Assembly: GCA_946800325.1 (NCBI GenBank)
Contig: OX326957.1
Coordinates: 63,741,570 to 63,805,569, forward strand
Length of the DNA stretch: 64,000 nucleotides
Direction of reading: 5' to 3'
DNA from: Luzula sylvatica
Lineage: Eukaryota; Streptophyta; Magnoliopsida; Poales; Juncaceae
Of the stretch, positions 1-11,189 are shown piece by piece. The first letter of the stretch is position 1, and the number at the start of each line of letters is the position of its first letter. The translations under genes and the position numbers were made by a program. The notes below the pieces were generated by a model, which saw nothing but the letters and a program-made list of their open reading frames with translations, searched no databases and was not told the origin of the DNA.

Positions 1-289
1 TTGTACTTTCTGTAAATCCCAATTATATTACTGTGTTAAATAAATATTCTGAAATTTAGGGGATATTTGTGGCATCAACAGTAAATTTAATTTTGAAACA
101 TTATTTCAAATCACACAATTCCACTCGTAAATCATTTTTTGTCATACAGAGACTAAACTACTCGTATAGTACATATAAGGGGCAACGACGAGATCTTTCT
201 TTGCCCAAATAAATCAGCAAATCGAATGTATAACCAATACAAAAACCTTGTGATTTTAAAAGAACAACCATTAATTATAATTATAATCT

Positions 290-2295
290 TCATGGGGCCC
301 ATTGCCAAACTTTAAGCTCTCCAGTACCGTCTCCAGTGAAAAATAATCCACCTGGTCCTAATTTCGTCACTCTCACTTCTTGCCTCGACAATATCTTCCC
401 TCTCTCGTTAAACCTTAAGAACATAAAAAATAAATCAAATTATTTTCTCGCATTAATAAACATTAATGAATATTCCAATTTTATTTAATTTAATGAAGAA
501 ATAAAATACTTACGACGGTAAATCATAAAGGCGCACACTACTATCATTTAACGAACAAAGCAATACTGGTTTCGATTGACCGTCCACAATCCCACTCAAT
601 GCAATTACGCCCTTTAAAATACCAAAAAAAAAATAAAAAAATATTACAAAAAAAATAAAAAAATAATTTAATAAAGAAAATTGTATAGAATTAATTGATT
701 CATTACATAATCTTCGGTGTGGGTGTAAGTGGATTCGAGCTGTCCAGCTTCATTGGTAACCCAAACCTACAAAACCAAAATTACAATTTAGTCCCTCAAA
801 TTTTTCAACATTACACAAATTTAAATAAACGGACCTTGACGGTATTGTCCAACGAGCACGACAACAAAAACTGGTCCCAGCATAACAATGACATCACCGC
901 ATTGGTATGCTCACTGAGCGTTTGTACACACAGCAGCGAATTGAGGTCCCACACCTAATAAAACAAATTAACTCATAAATAAAAACTCCAAGGACTAAAT
1001 TGCAAAAAAGTTATTAAATTAATAATTACTTTAATGCTTCTATCCATGGAGCCGGAATATAGTCTGGATCCTTTAACGACTAAGGAAACGACGGCGAGTT
1101 CGTGTCCCTCGAAAACCGCAGCGGGTTCGAAGCAATTCGTCACTGCACTGAATCTCCATGCAAGTATTCTACCGTCCTGCAATTCATTATTCCTATCAAC
1201 ACAATTCTATCATCACGCAATTCTGTGAAATAAGAGACTTACTTGGGTACCGCAGAAGAGCATTTCTTTGCCGACTGCTAACGTGTACACCTGTCCCGTG
1301 GGCCCCGTTAACGTCATCTCTTGACTCGTTTGCGTGTTCCATACCTGTGTAAAATAGAAAATTAGCCATTAATACAGTATACTGAATTGATTAATGGAAT
1401 TGAATTGATTTAATTTAATCAATTTAATCAATTTAATTTAATTACCTTGATGGAATCGGGGATGCCAATGAATAACCAAGGGCCTTCGCTTATCATGCAG
1501 CCTACTTCACGTCCCATATTTATCGTCGCGGCACACTGAATATTTTTTAATTTTATTTGGTGTGATAATGTAATAAAATTGGAGTTTTGGAGGGCTAAAA
1601 TGAATATTTGTTCGGTTGATTCGATGGAATACCTGGCCGGTTTCACAATTCCATACTTTGATGGTTTCGTCCTTGCTTCCTGAATACAGCTTGTCTGATC
1701 CTGACGGTAATGCTATTCCAGTTATGACCTGAAAATTGAAATTTGAAAGGACGAATTTGAGTTAATTAAATTTGTTTTTGAAGAAAGAATGAGAATGGAT
1801 AAGAATTGAGAAGAAAGATTTAACCTTTTGGTGGCCTTGAAGAGGGGTGATGAGAGAGAAACCATCACCAATTGAATAGGTATGTGAATATCTACATCTA
1901 TCTCCAAAAGAGCAATTGCCATCAATGTGCTTGCACAATTTATCGATTTTGCTCGTAGTAGTAGTTGTTGACGAAGATCCGTTGAATCTCGAGGATGCTC
2001 GTCCTTTTCCCCAATTGGACTGATGCCCGCCGTTACTAAATCCCCCTTCGTTTGGACCATTAGGGTTACGCCAAACAAAATTCTGAGGCGCACGCTTGGA
2101 AGATGCAGACGTGTCCGGCGCGGATGAAACCTCGCTGTGGAGGAACGGGCAAGGGTGTCGATTGCACCGCCCCGCCCGCCAATGGAAGCAAACACGGTTA
2201 ACCCTATCGGACGCGGATGGAGGTCCGGCAGGACCCAATCGCTGGTGGATCCGCTTGTTTCCGAATCCCAATCTATCGTCCGTCTCTATATCCAT
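290..2295 (-). CDS. ZFWD: CCCH zinc-finger and WD40-repeat protein (ZFWD family), copy 1
   Basis: Nine exons on the minus strand: 2295-1825, 1728-1633, 1535-1446, 1344-1243, 1176-1030, 954-835, 766-707, 611-514, 413-290. Every intron is GT-AG, the frame closes, and the product is 435 aa, close to plant ZFWD proteins of about 430 aa. Residues 36-53 form a C-x7-C-x4-C-x3-H finger (C36, C44, C49, H53). Residues 121-138 form a second finger with unusual C-x6-C-x5-C-x3-H spacing. Residues from about 150 to the end make a WD40 propeller with recurring GH and VW/IKVW signatures. The start MDIETDD matches the family's MD(I/V)D-like N-termini; the frame stays open 39 codons further upstream, which I treat as 5'UTR. 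Family members are predicted RNA-binding scaffold proteins; the exact role is unknown. A tandem partner lies at 11190-13150. Confidence 0.93.
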
Positions 2296-2603
2296 TATCG
2301 CCGATACCTTCTGGCTTCTACCGGAGCAAAGCAAACGGTCTTCTTCGAAATCACGAATTGGAATTGTTGGAATCTTCCTCCGTCGTTGTTCTTCTTCTTC
2401 GACGCGAAGCAAGATTTGACAAGGAATATGAACTGCTGTTCTTAGGGAAGACGATAGTTGCGTACGAAAGCCGCCGGAGAAAATGAACGGTTGGTTCGTT
2501 CTCGTATATGGTTACTTTACTTGCGAGTTGCGACCTGCGGACATGTTCGGGGACGGTCGGTCATTTGTGGAATATACCTGATCATTAATCCATTATATCA
2601 TTT

Positions 2604-2642
2604 TGGGCCTTAGATGGACCTTATATGGGCCTTTGTTGGGCC
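2604..2642 (-). promoter_or_regulatory. Cluster of TGGGCC (site II-like) motifs upstream of ZFWD copy 1
   Basis: Three TGGGCC motifs (2604-2609, 2626-2631, 2637-2642) lie 309-347 bp upstream of the ATG. GGCCCA/TGGGCC is the known core of plant site II elements bound by TCP factors and is common in housekeeping promoters. The equivalent cluster is kept in copy 2 although spacing has changed. Function is inferred. Confidence 0.45.
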
Positions 2643-3065
2643 AATATTAAGCATTTTAATTGGCCTTGTTTATGATAATTAGTGAGGAAATTAAAGAGGG
2701 GAGAGATACAGTTGGGATTTGGAAATTACAAAGATGGGGTCGTGAAAAAGTGAGTTAGGACTTAGGAGAGAAATGATTGTGGTTGAGAGTACAGGATTAG
2801 AGAAATGATGAAGCTAGAACTAGAGGCTAGAACTTGATAATTAATATGTAGGAAAATGTTGTCGTGCTATTTTCGAGTCATTGTCTGCAATTGTGTTTCT
2901 AGTACTAGGGTAACAGGTTTGAGCCAATAATACAATCACGTTCATTACAAAATTAAATTAATTTTTATACTTACTTTCATAAATAAACAAATTACCCGGG
3001 CCCGTTATATGGGCCTTACTAGGTTTGGTGAATTCTTTTTAGTTTTTAGTTTGTATAGATTTATT

Positions 3066-3260
3066 GTTTAGCAATTATTATGCTTCCATGAGTGATTAAT
3101 TTATGGAGAATTATAATCATGGAATGGCAAGATAAAAGTCAATTAAAACTAGCGGATACCTTGCTCCGCATCGGAATATTAATATTAATATTAGTATAAT
3201 ATAATGTAATGACGTATATATTAATGTTGGAGGAGCCAAAATAAAACTCCTATAAATTAA
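3066..3260. other. Short spacer between ZFWD copy 1 unit and MULE
   Basis: AT-rich spacer with no recognisable gene. Its last nine bases, ATAAATTAA (3252-3260), are the left member of the imperfect target duplication of the MULE that follows. Confidence 0.5.
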
Positions 3261-3465
3261 TTGAGAAAAGTCCAAATTTGACTCCTCAATAATTGAGTTG
3301 GTGCATTTTTGGTCCCTCAACTTTTATGTGGTACATTTTTAACCCCTCAACTATTATATTGGTCCATAGATGGTCCTTCCATCCGTTAACTGCTTATGTG
3401 TCCGTTAATTTTGCCACATAAACAATTATGTGACAAATATTATGCCACATAAGCAACGACATGGT
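3261..3465 (+). repeat. MULE left terminal inverted repeat
   Basis: Pairs with 7593-7794 in inverse orientation. The inner part contains two imperfect repeats of a GCCACATAAGCAA-like string, also present in the right arm. Confidence 0.88.
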
Positions 3466-4131
3466 ATTTTAAAAGAAAAGATAAAAGTCTAAATTTGACC
3501 TCTCAACTCTTGAGTTAGTATAATTTTGGCCCCACAACTTTTACATGATCGATTTTACCCCTCAATAACTATATTAGCTCATAAATTCAAATATTTCGAC
3601 AATACATCATATGTTCTTAACATGTTCAAATAATCTAAAATACTCAAAAAAATAATTATAGTATATTCTATAATATATAACTTGTCCAAAAATATAACCG
3701 TTTTCTCGTAAATACCCAAATTATCACTTGTTCGAAATTTAACAAAAAGATATTAAATGGTCCAGAACACCTATTCGTTCTCAAAATAATACATATGTCT
3801 CTTAATAACTACTCGCATTTTCATATTCAAAAGTCATTGTAGACCTCCGACATTTGTTTAATATTCTGTTTTCTTCTTCATGTTTGCCGTCCTCGCTTGA
3901 GATTCATCTTTTTAGCCTTGTTATTGCCCTAATTGAATTGAAAACAAATATAAAAACTTCAAATTTATTTTAAAATTCTCTGAAAATTATCCAAAAAGCC
4001 CCTGCAAATTTGTCAATGCCCTGAAAATTTCCTAAAACCCTTATAAATGCCCACCAGATTGTGTTTTTAAAAAAATAATTGTAATTGTGAATATATATAT
4101 ATTAATCATACCTTAATATTATTAGGACACG

Positions 4132-7010
4132 TCACTTTATTATGCCCTTGCTTGCGGCAAACTCCACATGTAATGATCTGTCCCGTTCTTGTAGTTGTAC
4201 GACTGTTTGGCTTTGGGACCACGCCTTCCTCCCTCCTCTTATTTTTCTTTGGTCGACCCGGCATTTTTTTTTCTGAATCGGAGGCAAAGGAGGATCATAT
4301 CGTGTCTTTGGCCAATCATGTTGACCAACAACCGGTTGCAAGAAGTGAGAATATGTCATTTGATGTAGTCTCTTAGTGTACCATGGAACAACAAAATCGT
4401 TTGGTTGCTTGTTCATATGAAATATTGCACAAACAGCATGGGGACATGGAATACTGTCGGGAAATATCCTCGACCCCGGGCCCGCGCAGCGGAATGAAGG
4501 CCCGGTCCGATTCCCCGATTCCCGAGATCACGCCATGACTTCGAGGGTACGATGCGAATAGAAGGATAGATTTATACCAGTGCCAAATTGATGGCACACG
4601 AAGGGTTGATCGCCGCCTTCTATTTCCTGTCACGTTGGTGACAATCCGCGCATCCCACACCACGCGTCCTTCACCAATCGTTTGCTACGCCGGTTCACTC
4701 GACTTCGTCCTCGTGCGTCCAAGCGTTTCCACCGTCTTTCTTACTCGAGTTGATCACAATCGAAGAGTCACAAACGTCACTCCTCTACTTGTATCCACGG
4801 TGATTCGTAAGACGTCGGTCGCGGATGCACCTGCCTAGACGATGCACCGGCGAACTTGCTCGATCTAATCGATTCTCTATTCCTCGAGAAACTCTTTTTC
4901 TCGATTTCTCTCTCTTCGCACCTTTTAACTCACGAAAGATCAAATCTGAATTTGCTCTTTTTCTCTTGTGTATTAGGCAGAATAATTCTGTAGAATTGCA
5001 TAGTGAGGAGAGAGAAAGTATCCTATTTATATCTAATAGGATTAGGATTAGCCAAAAGGCATGTATATCCAATATACACCCTTTCACACAGAAAACTGCA
5101 TGAACCTGGTCAGTATTCTGTCCAGACGAAATTGATAAATTTCTCTGACAAAAAATCACCTAACATGAAAGTTGTAGATAATCTAATTATCTACAAAACC
5201 CAATTTTTCCTAGCCCAATTGGAGTTCGTATGAAACAGTTATGACTATTTTACTAACTGTATGTCATACTATTGTACCCTTTCGGTATTTCACATAAACG
5301 ACACTAATACTTCGTTCATATGAAATATATTTCTACATGAAGGTTAGATATAATCTAATTATCTATCTAACCCAATTTGAACCATTCAAATCGGATTTTC
5401 TTACTGAAAGTTATGGCTCCAAATGTACGCTTACATTCGTTCATCCACGTGTACACTTTTACGGTTGATCCGAAACTGTATTTCTTTCATACCAGATACA
5501 TTCCATGCCCTACAAGTACAACTTGAATTTTCCATATCAACGACATATTTATTTTCTCGGATTTCAGTTTGCTCATTTTGTATCATGTGAATGACTTCAT
5601 AACATTTGCTTCCGTTCCATTGCATTTTGCAATCCTTCATTGCTTTTATATTTTTATTCATTTTAAGGATGATTTTAGGGCAAATTTGATGGCCATACTT
5701 GTCACCTTCAAGTGCAAGTTTCGCCATTCTCGTCATCACCATGCATCTTAAACCACTTCCAATTTTGCAGTATTCTCCACATCAACCACAGCCCAAGCAA
5801 TAGGGTACATCTGGTTGTTTGCATCCCTCCCAATAGCATAAAGTATTTCGAATTTCATAGGGCCTTTTGAAAAACATCCATCCAATCCAATAACTTGCCT
5901 ACGACCTCCTAAAAATCCTTTTTTGCATGCACCAAAACAGATATACATTCTCCGAAAACGAGGTTCATCTGTATCCTCTAATCTATTCACGTTCACTCTA
6001 ATTGTGCTATCTTCATTCGACTTGTGCAACGCCTCAGCATAATCCCATATTCTCGAGTATTCTTCTTTGTAACTTCCAAACTTTTTCTTCGTTACTATTA
6101 TCTTTGCTCTCTTACATTGACTCCGTGAAACCGAAACCGACATTTCATGTTGAACGGTATTCCTCATTTCTTCTATTTTCCACCCAGGTTGTGACAAAAT
6201 TCTTGCTTCGTATTTCTTCGCAAGAAACGGTGCCGTGACATAACTGCACTTAAAAGAATGCAAACACTCGTGCTCGGGATTGAATGTCTTGACCATAAAA
6301 TGTCCGGTTTGCTTATGTAACGAGGTATACAAAACCCAAAGACATCCTGGCCATTTGCATACTACTCTAACCCTCTCGCTTTCATTTTTTTAAAATTTAA
6401 TATCTTTTGCATACTTAATTGCATAGCTTTTAACTGCCGCCCGAAATTCCTCGACTCCGCTAAATATCATATTCACAGAGAAATGGGTTGACTCTGAAGA
6501 AGCATCATGTCCGATAAGCCGACTTTTCTTTCTCATTGCATGCTCCGACATCTCTTCATCATCGCTATCGAAAAAACTGCCGCATTCACTCGAATCAAAA
6601 TATTCACTATCGATAGTTTGAACTGAATTATCTTCATCACTCTCTTTCGCCTCTAACACCGCATCGGCATTTACAATAATGTTCATCGAATGGTCATTCT
6701 CTTCACTAACAACCACATGCTCCACGTATACATCAATGACCCCATCATTATTTCCGGTTAGTATCATTTCGTTTACTGATTCATCACAATATATATTTAC
6801 AAAATTACCAGTTATACTTCTGTAAAATAGTTTGAAGAAATCATTCAGTTTCAATTTCTCTTCTATCATTTACACAAGCTCATAATATTTATGTCCAATT
6901 ACAAAGTTTTCCAATTTAGCTACTTTTCCATTCACATACTCCCAATTGTTGTCACATTGCTCAAAATGTCCATTATAGAACAAATTGACATCGGTGTTAT
7001 TCATGTGTCG
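4132..7010 (-). pseudogene. MULE transposase (MuDR type), degraded and internally deleted
   Basis: Read on the minus strand from about 7010 to 4132. An acidic N-terminal region contains VNLFYNGHFEQC near its start, with an in-frame stop at 6869-6871. A frameshift lies near 6390. The middle (about 6380-5750) matches MULE transposases: ARILSQPGW, then a VIGLDGCF motif carrying the first catalytic Asp, then PIAWAVVDVEN. Directly after VDVEN the frame breaks and resumes at VMTRMAKL, so most of the region carrying the remaining catalytic residues is missing. The C-terminal SWIM finger (CTC ... CPHAVC) is split by a 1.03 kb insert at 4455-5489, and the tail continues to 4132. At least four independent disabling lesions are visible. 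Confidence 0.88.
4455..5489. mobile_element. Probable solo LTR inserted in the MULE SWIM domain
   Basis: The MULE reading frame stops at 5489-5492 (CATAC) and resumes at 4451-4454 (ATAC). Removing this segment rejoins a standard SWIM finger. The segment starts TGTCGGG and ends near TTTCA, so TG...CA ends are possible. The flanks share only ATAC, so the target duplication is short or mutated and the right boundary is uncertain by a few bases. Its GC-rich left part, including CCCGGGCCCGCGCAGCGG, contrasts with the AT-rich MULE. No coding domain is visible, which suits a solo LTR; a Copia origin is a guess. Confidence 0.6.
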
Positions 7011-7592
7011 AATAACTGTAATAATAATTAAAATTATTAAAAATGAGAAAAATGAAAATATGTTATTCATAACCTGCTTGTTTTATCTTAACAACCCATA
7101 AAATCAATTTCTAAAATCAATTTTTGCACAATTTTGGAGTTATTTCCTTTTCATGTTTCGTAAAATTAGAATTTTGCATACCTGTTATTATAACTTGATT
7201 GTATAAAATTGCATAAAGTTAGTGTTTTATGCATAAAGGAAAAGGTCAAATACAATTTTGGATCGATTTCGTGCATAAAATTGCATAAAGGTAGTGTTTT
7301 GTGCAAGTTTAGGGTTCAGATTCAAGCCCTAAATTTTGTGTGAAAAACAAAGATTCAAGAGAAATAGAAAACATACCTTATAGATTAGATTTTATTTGAT
7401 GATTTCGTTTCAACACAAATGTGAGTGGATTGCAATGTAAGAGAAATGATCCTTTTGCTTGTCTTTTTTTCTTCTCATGAAGCAAACGACAGAAACAATG
7501 GAAGTGAAAGAAAACATAAGAGAAAGGATAAAGTCAGGAATATGAAGAGTCATGGAATATGAAGAGAGGAATTTATATATTTTTTTAATATT

Positions 7593-7794
7593 ATGTCATT
7601 GCTTGTGTGGCAATCTATTTGACATGTCATTGCTTATGTGGCGAAATTAACGGACACATAAGCAGTTAACGGATGGAAGGATCATCTATGAACCAATATA
7701 ATAGTTCAGGGATTAAAAATGTACCATGTAAAAGTTGAGGGACCAAAAATACACCAACTCAATAGTTGAGGGGTTAAATTTGGACTTTTCTCAA
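7593..7794 (-). repeat. MULE right terminal inverted repeat
   Basis: Inverse of 3261-3465 with scattered mismatches; ends CTTTTCTCAA at 7785-7794, followed by the right 9-mer of the imperfect target duplication. Confidence 0.88.
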
Positions 7795-7989
7795 ATAAAT
7801 TTTATAATAAGTTTGGATGGATCAAATACGTACATATACATATATTTCGAAGTTTTAGTACAGTAAAATACACTAAATATACTATAATTTTTCTCTTCGT
7901 CAACCTTACCGAATCACATATTAAATTTCAATCACACTATTAACGAAATACAGCTTACAAATGAAAAACTTCACTTGGTCTACAAAAAG

Positions 7990-9870
7990 GTCTACACTCT
8001 AAACTGGGTCGGGTTTTGCTCTCCAACACTCTATCTGTCGATTGTCGATCCCATTCTACTTTCTCAGTCGATGCTTACCTCGATCATACTTCCCTAAAGT
8101 TAGTATTGTGCACAACGAATGAAGTTTGCCGGAGTACATTTAAGTTCGAAAGGTATTGGATAAAGCACGCGGATTGTAAAAAATGGCCGAACAAGTGAGA
8201 GATAGAGTGTTGGACATAAGAGGTATTATGAGAGGTATTATGAGAGGGCAATACTTTAAACATAAGAGGGGCCTTCGGCAAGGCGATCCATTATCACCCG
8301 TCCTATTTACCTTAGTAGTCGATACGTTGCAAACGATGATGATCAAAGTGCGGCCGCTCCTAACTAACCCCATAATATTTGCGCCAACAACACTTCAATA
8401 TGCGGATGACACCTTATTCTTTATAAAAGCTCATCCGCAAAACATAAAGGTAGTCATGCAAACAATTTCCTTATTTTCACAAGTATCCGGATTAGCCATA
8501 AATTGGGACAAAAGTGCCTTTGTCCCAATTGCCTTACCTGAGGAATTTCACAATCACCTTGCATCGTTGCTTAGGTGCAGTAAGAAAAGCTTACCGATCA
8601 AGTACCTTGGCCTTCCTCTTTTTACAAGAAACCGGGAAAATTTACCTTTCAACCACTAGTAATGAAATTGAGAAGCAAAATTAACAATTGGAAAAATAAG
8701 TTCTTGACCATTGGCGGCCGCAATACGCTAGCGAAGTCGGTACTAGGAGCAATCCCAATCTTTTACATGCAAACACTAATGTTGCCAAGAGGAATAATTG
8801 ATGAAATCAATAAACTATTGCAAGCCTTCTTTTGGAAGGGAAGTGATAAGATCTTAGGAGGTCATTGCCAAATTAATTTGAGTAAAGTTTGTTTACCAAA
8901 AAAACATGGAGGTTTGAGAATGTTGAATATTGAATGTCATAATAGAACTTTAATGCTTAAATGGCTATTTATGATTGACTTTAACGATGACTCTCAATGG
9001 TCCGCGACATTAAGGTCGCTTTACAATGTGCGATGTGCCAATGACATAGCATCGCTCCCGCCTAACGTTACATCCTACTTCATGAAGGACTTACAAAAAC
9101 TTTTACCGCTTTATGCATCCTTAAGAGGGTGTTTTCGGCAATCTCTACCACTACAACATACGGGTATGGAAAACCAACAACCCACGAATTTTGTAACGGC
9201 ACAAATATACTCGAGAATCGCTAACCTGGGGGTCGAGTGTGAATGGACGCCAACACTACTAAGAATGAAGGCCCCACTAAAAACAAGAATTTTCGGATAG
9301 TTGGTACTAAACAATAGAGTTCTAACGGGAGAAAATCTAGCGAAGAGGAATTGGCCCCATGATACAACTTGCGCATTGTGCGCCGATACTCCCGAATCCA
9401 CTATGCATCTCTTCCTACGATGCCCATTCACAACTACGATTTGGAGTCAAATAGAACCGAGCGCAAATTTGAATTCGGCTTCACTCTTGTCATTTTGGTG
9501 GGATTACCGAAGAGACCGCAACTCGGTAGAAGCAAGGAGTTGGGATGGCAAATGGCTAGCAACGTTGTGAACGATTTGGAGAGAACGTAATAATCGAATT
9601 TTTCAAAGAAATGGTCGAATGCATGATTTAATTATTAAGAACGTTGAAGATTTAGCGGGTTTGTGGAAATCTCATTGTTAAATGAGTGATTTGAAGATTA
9701 GTTCAAAGGAAAATCGGTTAGGACCTTAAGGCTTAATACGTATACCATTGCCGGGGGACTAAGTTGCTTTACTTAACAATTGTAATTAAAAAACTATTTG
9801 TACCTTCTTTTCTTTTATATAAAAATTGATTGGATCGAGCGCGCATCGCGCTTGCCTTTCTCCTAAACAA
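7990..9870 (+). pseudogene. LINE retrotransposon remnant (endonuclease tail, RT, RT zinc-binding domain)
   Basis: A 5'-truncated, internally deleted LINE ORF2. 8016-8198 carries the end of an AP-type endonuclease (DHTSLKL, FKFERYWIKHAD). It jumps directly to the reverse transcriptase at 8183-8655 with GLRQGDPLSP and the catalytic YADD near 8398. An in-frame stop at 8657-8659 precedes 8662-9300 (NNWKNKFLTIGGRNTL, LPKKHGGLRML), and a second stop at 9298-9300 precedes the zf-RVT region 9301-9570 (CALCADTPESTMHLFLRC). The 3' end has TATATAAAAA then a hairpin at 9837-9853. No long poly(A) or target duplication was found. It is non-functional. Confidence 0.9.
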
Positions 9871-10826
9871 ACAAAATGATCTTCTAGAACAATTAGTCTC
9901 TCTTTGTATGAAAATGTTACAAAGAAAAATATGATTATAAAAAAACAATAATTAATCAGTGGTCAAATGTTTTTCACATAATTTGATGGTGAAAATGAAT
10001 GTGATGATTACCAGAAGGATACTGTACAAAATTGAATAAAAGATATGGATAAATAATATAAAAAAAAAAAACAATGCAAAGCTTGGGGACAACCCAAATG
10101 ATTCAACAATTTGAAGCACCAACCCCGTGTCTCATTAATCAAGTGTACATTATGCAACTAGTGATAAAAAAAAGTAATATTACATTTTTAATCCATTATT
10201 CATAAAAAAAAATATTATAAAAAAATGTAGAAGTATTATATTATAAGTATATAAATAATTTGACTAAAGAAAAATACAGTAAATTAATGTCCATTAACCA
10301 ATTAATGATAAAAAAAAATTATATCTTTTAACCCATTATTAAAATTAGAAATAGCTTAAAAATACTTTCAAAAAAACAATTTTTGTAAAAGAAATTTATA
10401 AAAAAATTCAAAAACAAAATTTCATGAAAATAATAACAAAATATATATATTCGTAAAAATAATATTTGATATTTGATATATATTACAGTTTCATGGGTAA
10501 GTTTTGCACTTTATATAAAATAAATATTAATTGAACTTACGATCGTGACATCAATGATTATAGAATATATTTTTCTTTTCCTTTTTTATACAAAAATGCA
10601 ATTAAAATTATTTTCGAATTTTAACTAAAGAAAAATACATAATATTTACCTTCAAGAGATATTTTTAAAATGACAGTCTTCGAAAGAACTATAGTATTTA
10701 ATGTAGTTTTATAAGTTAAAAAATGCATCTTACTGGGGAACTTATTTTTATTTTCATTATTTTTTGAAAAAATAATATCAAAACTAGTACGCAATTAAAA
10801 AACTATATTAAAGAATATACAAAGAA
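9871..10826. other. AT-rich intergenic stretch
   Basis: No coding potential. Very AT-rich with many short A runs. It may be the body of a Helitron-like element whose 3' end lies at 10827-10857, but I could not find a matching 5' end. Confidence 0.4.
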
Positions 10827-10857
10827 TTGCTCCGCAGCGAAGCAAGGAACTCGCTAG
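10827..10857 (+). mobile_element. Candidate Helitron 3' terminus
   Basis: A hairpin (TTGCT at 10827-10831 pairing with AGCAA at 10841-10845, plus inner CG pairs) is followed after 8 nt by CTAG (10854-10857) and then T. A GC-rich hairpin about 10 nt before CTRR-T is the Helitron 3' signature. No 5' TC end or RepHel coding sequence is seen, so this is only a candidate. Confidence 0.35.
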
Positions 10858-11189
10858 TCCTTTCTAAAACGTATTAATCTATGATTAATTTTTGAATTAA
10901 ATTTCGGGAATTTTGTGAAGCCGTTTCATGTTGATAAAAATGCTGTACATTTGTTTTGGTACTAACTGCAGCAAATTGCCCTGACTAAATCCCAACTATC
11001 AATCATGTGCCAACAAAATGTAGCAATGTTTATTTCCTTTTTTCTGTAAATCCCAACTATAATAAATATTCTGAAATTTAGGGGATATTTGTGGTAACAA
11101 CAGTAACCTTATTTTGAAACAAAATTTGAAATAATATAATTCCACTTGTAAATCATTTTTTGAACAATAGTTAATTATAATTATAATCT

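Larger units (their letters stand above)
1..3065. repeat. Tandem/segmental duplication, copy 1 (ZFWD unit)
   Basis: This block is repeated at 11035-13895. The match covers the 3' flank, all nine ZFWD exons and eight introns, and about 770 bp upstream of the start codon. Copy 2 lacks about 125 bp of the 3' flank present here. The similarity runs off the left edge of the window, so the true unit may be longer. It ends near 3065, just after a stretch reading TTTAGTTTGTAT in both copies. Confidence 0.9.
3261..7794 (-). mobile_element. MULE (Mutator-like) DNA transposon with long terminal inverted repeats
   Basis: The ends are long inverted repeats, 3261-3465 and 7593-7794, beginning TTGAGAAAAGTCC on either side. 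The outer 160 bp align end to end with scattered mismatches. Flanking 9-mers are ATAAATTAA (3252-3260) and ATAAATTTT (7795-7803), 7 of 9 identical, as expected for an aged 9-bp MULE target duplication. Inside is a minus-strand MuDR-type transposase pseudogene. The element lies between the two ZFWD copies. It cannot move by itself because its transposase is broken and lacks the central catalytic part. Confidence 0.88.

Noticed and set aside
1722..2195. 157-codon minus-strand frame overlapping ZFWD exon 1 (also 12577-13050)
   Set aside because: Alternative frame of the same exon, without zinc-finger or WD40 residues. Its presence in both copies follows from the duplication.
2096..2486. Overlapping plus-strand open frames opposite ZFWD exon 1 (also 12878-13400)
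   Set aside because: Shadows of the GC-richer first exon; the minus strand encodes the CCCH fingers.
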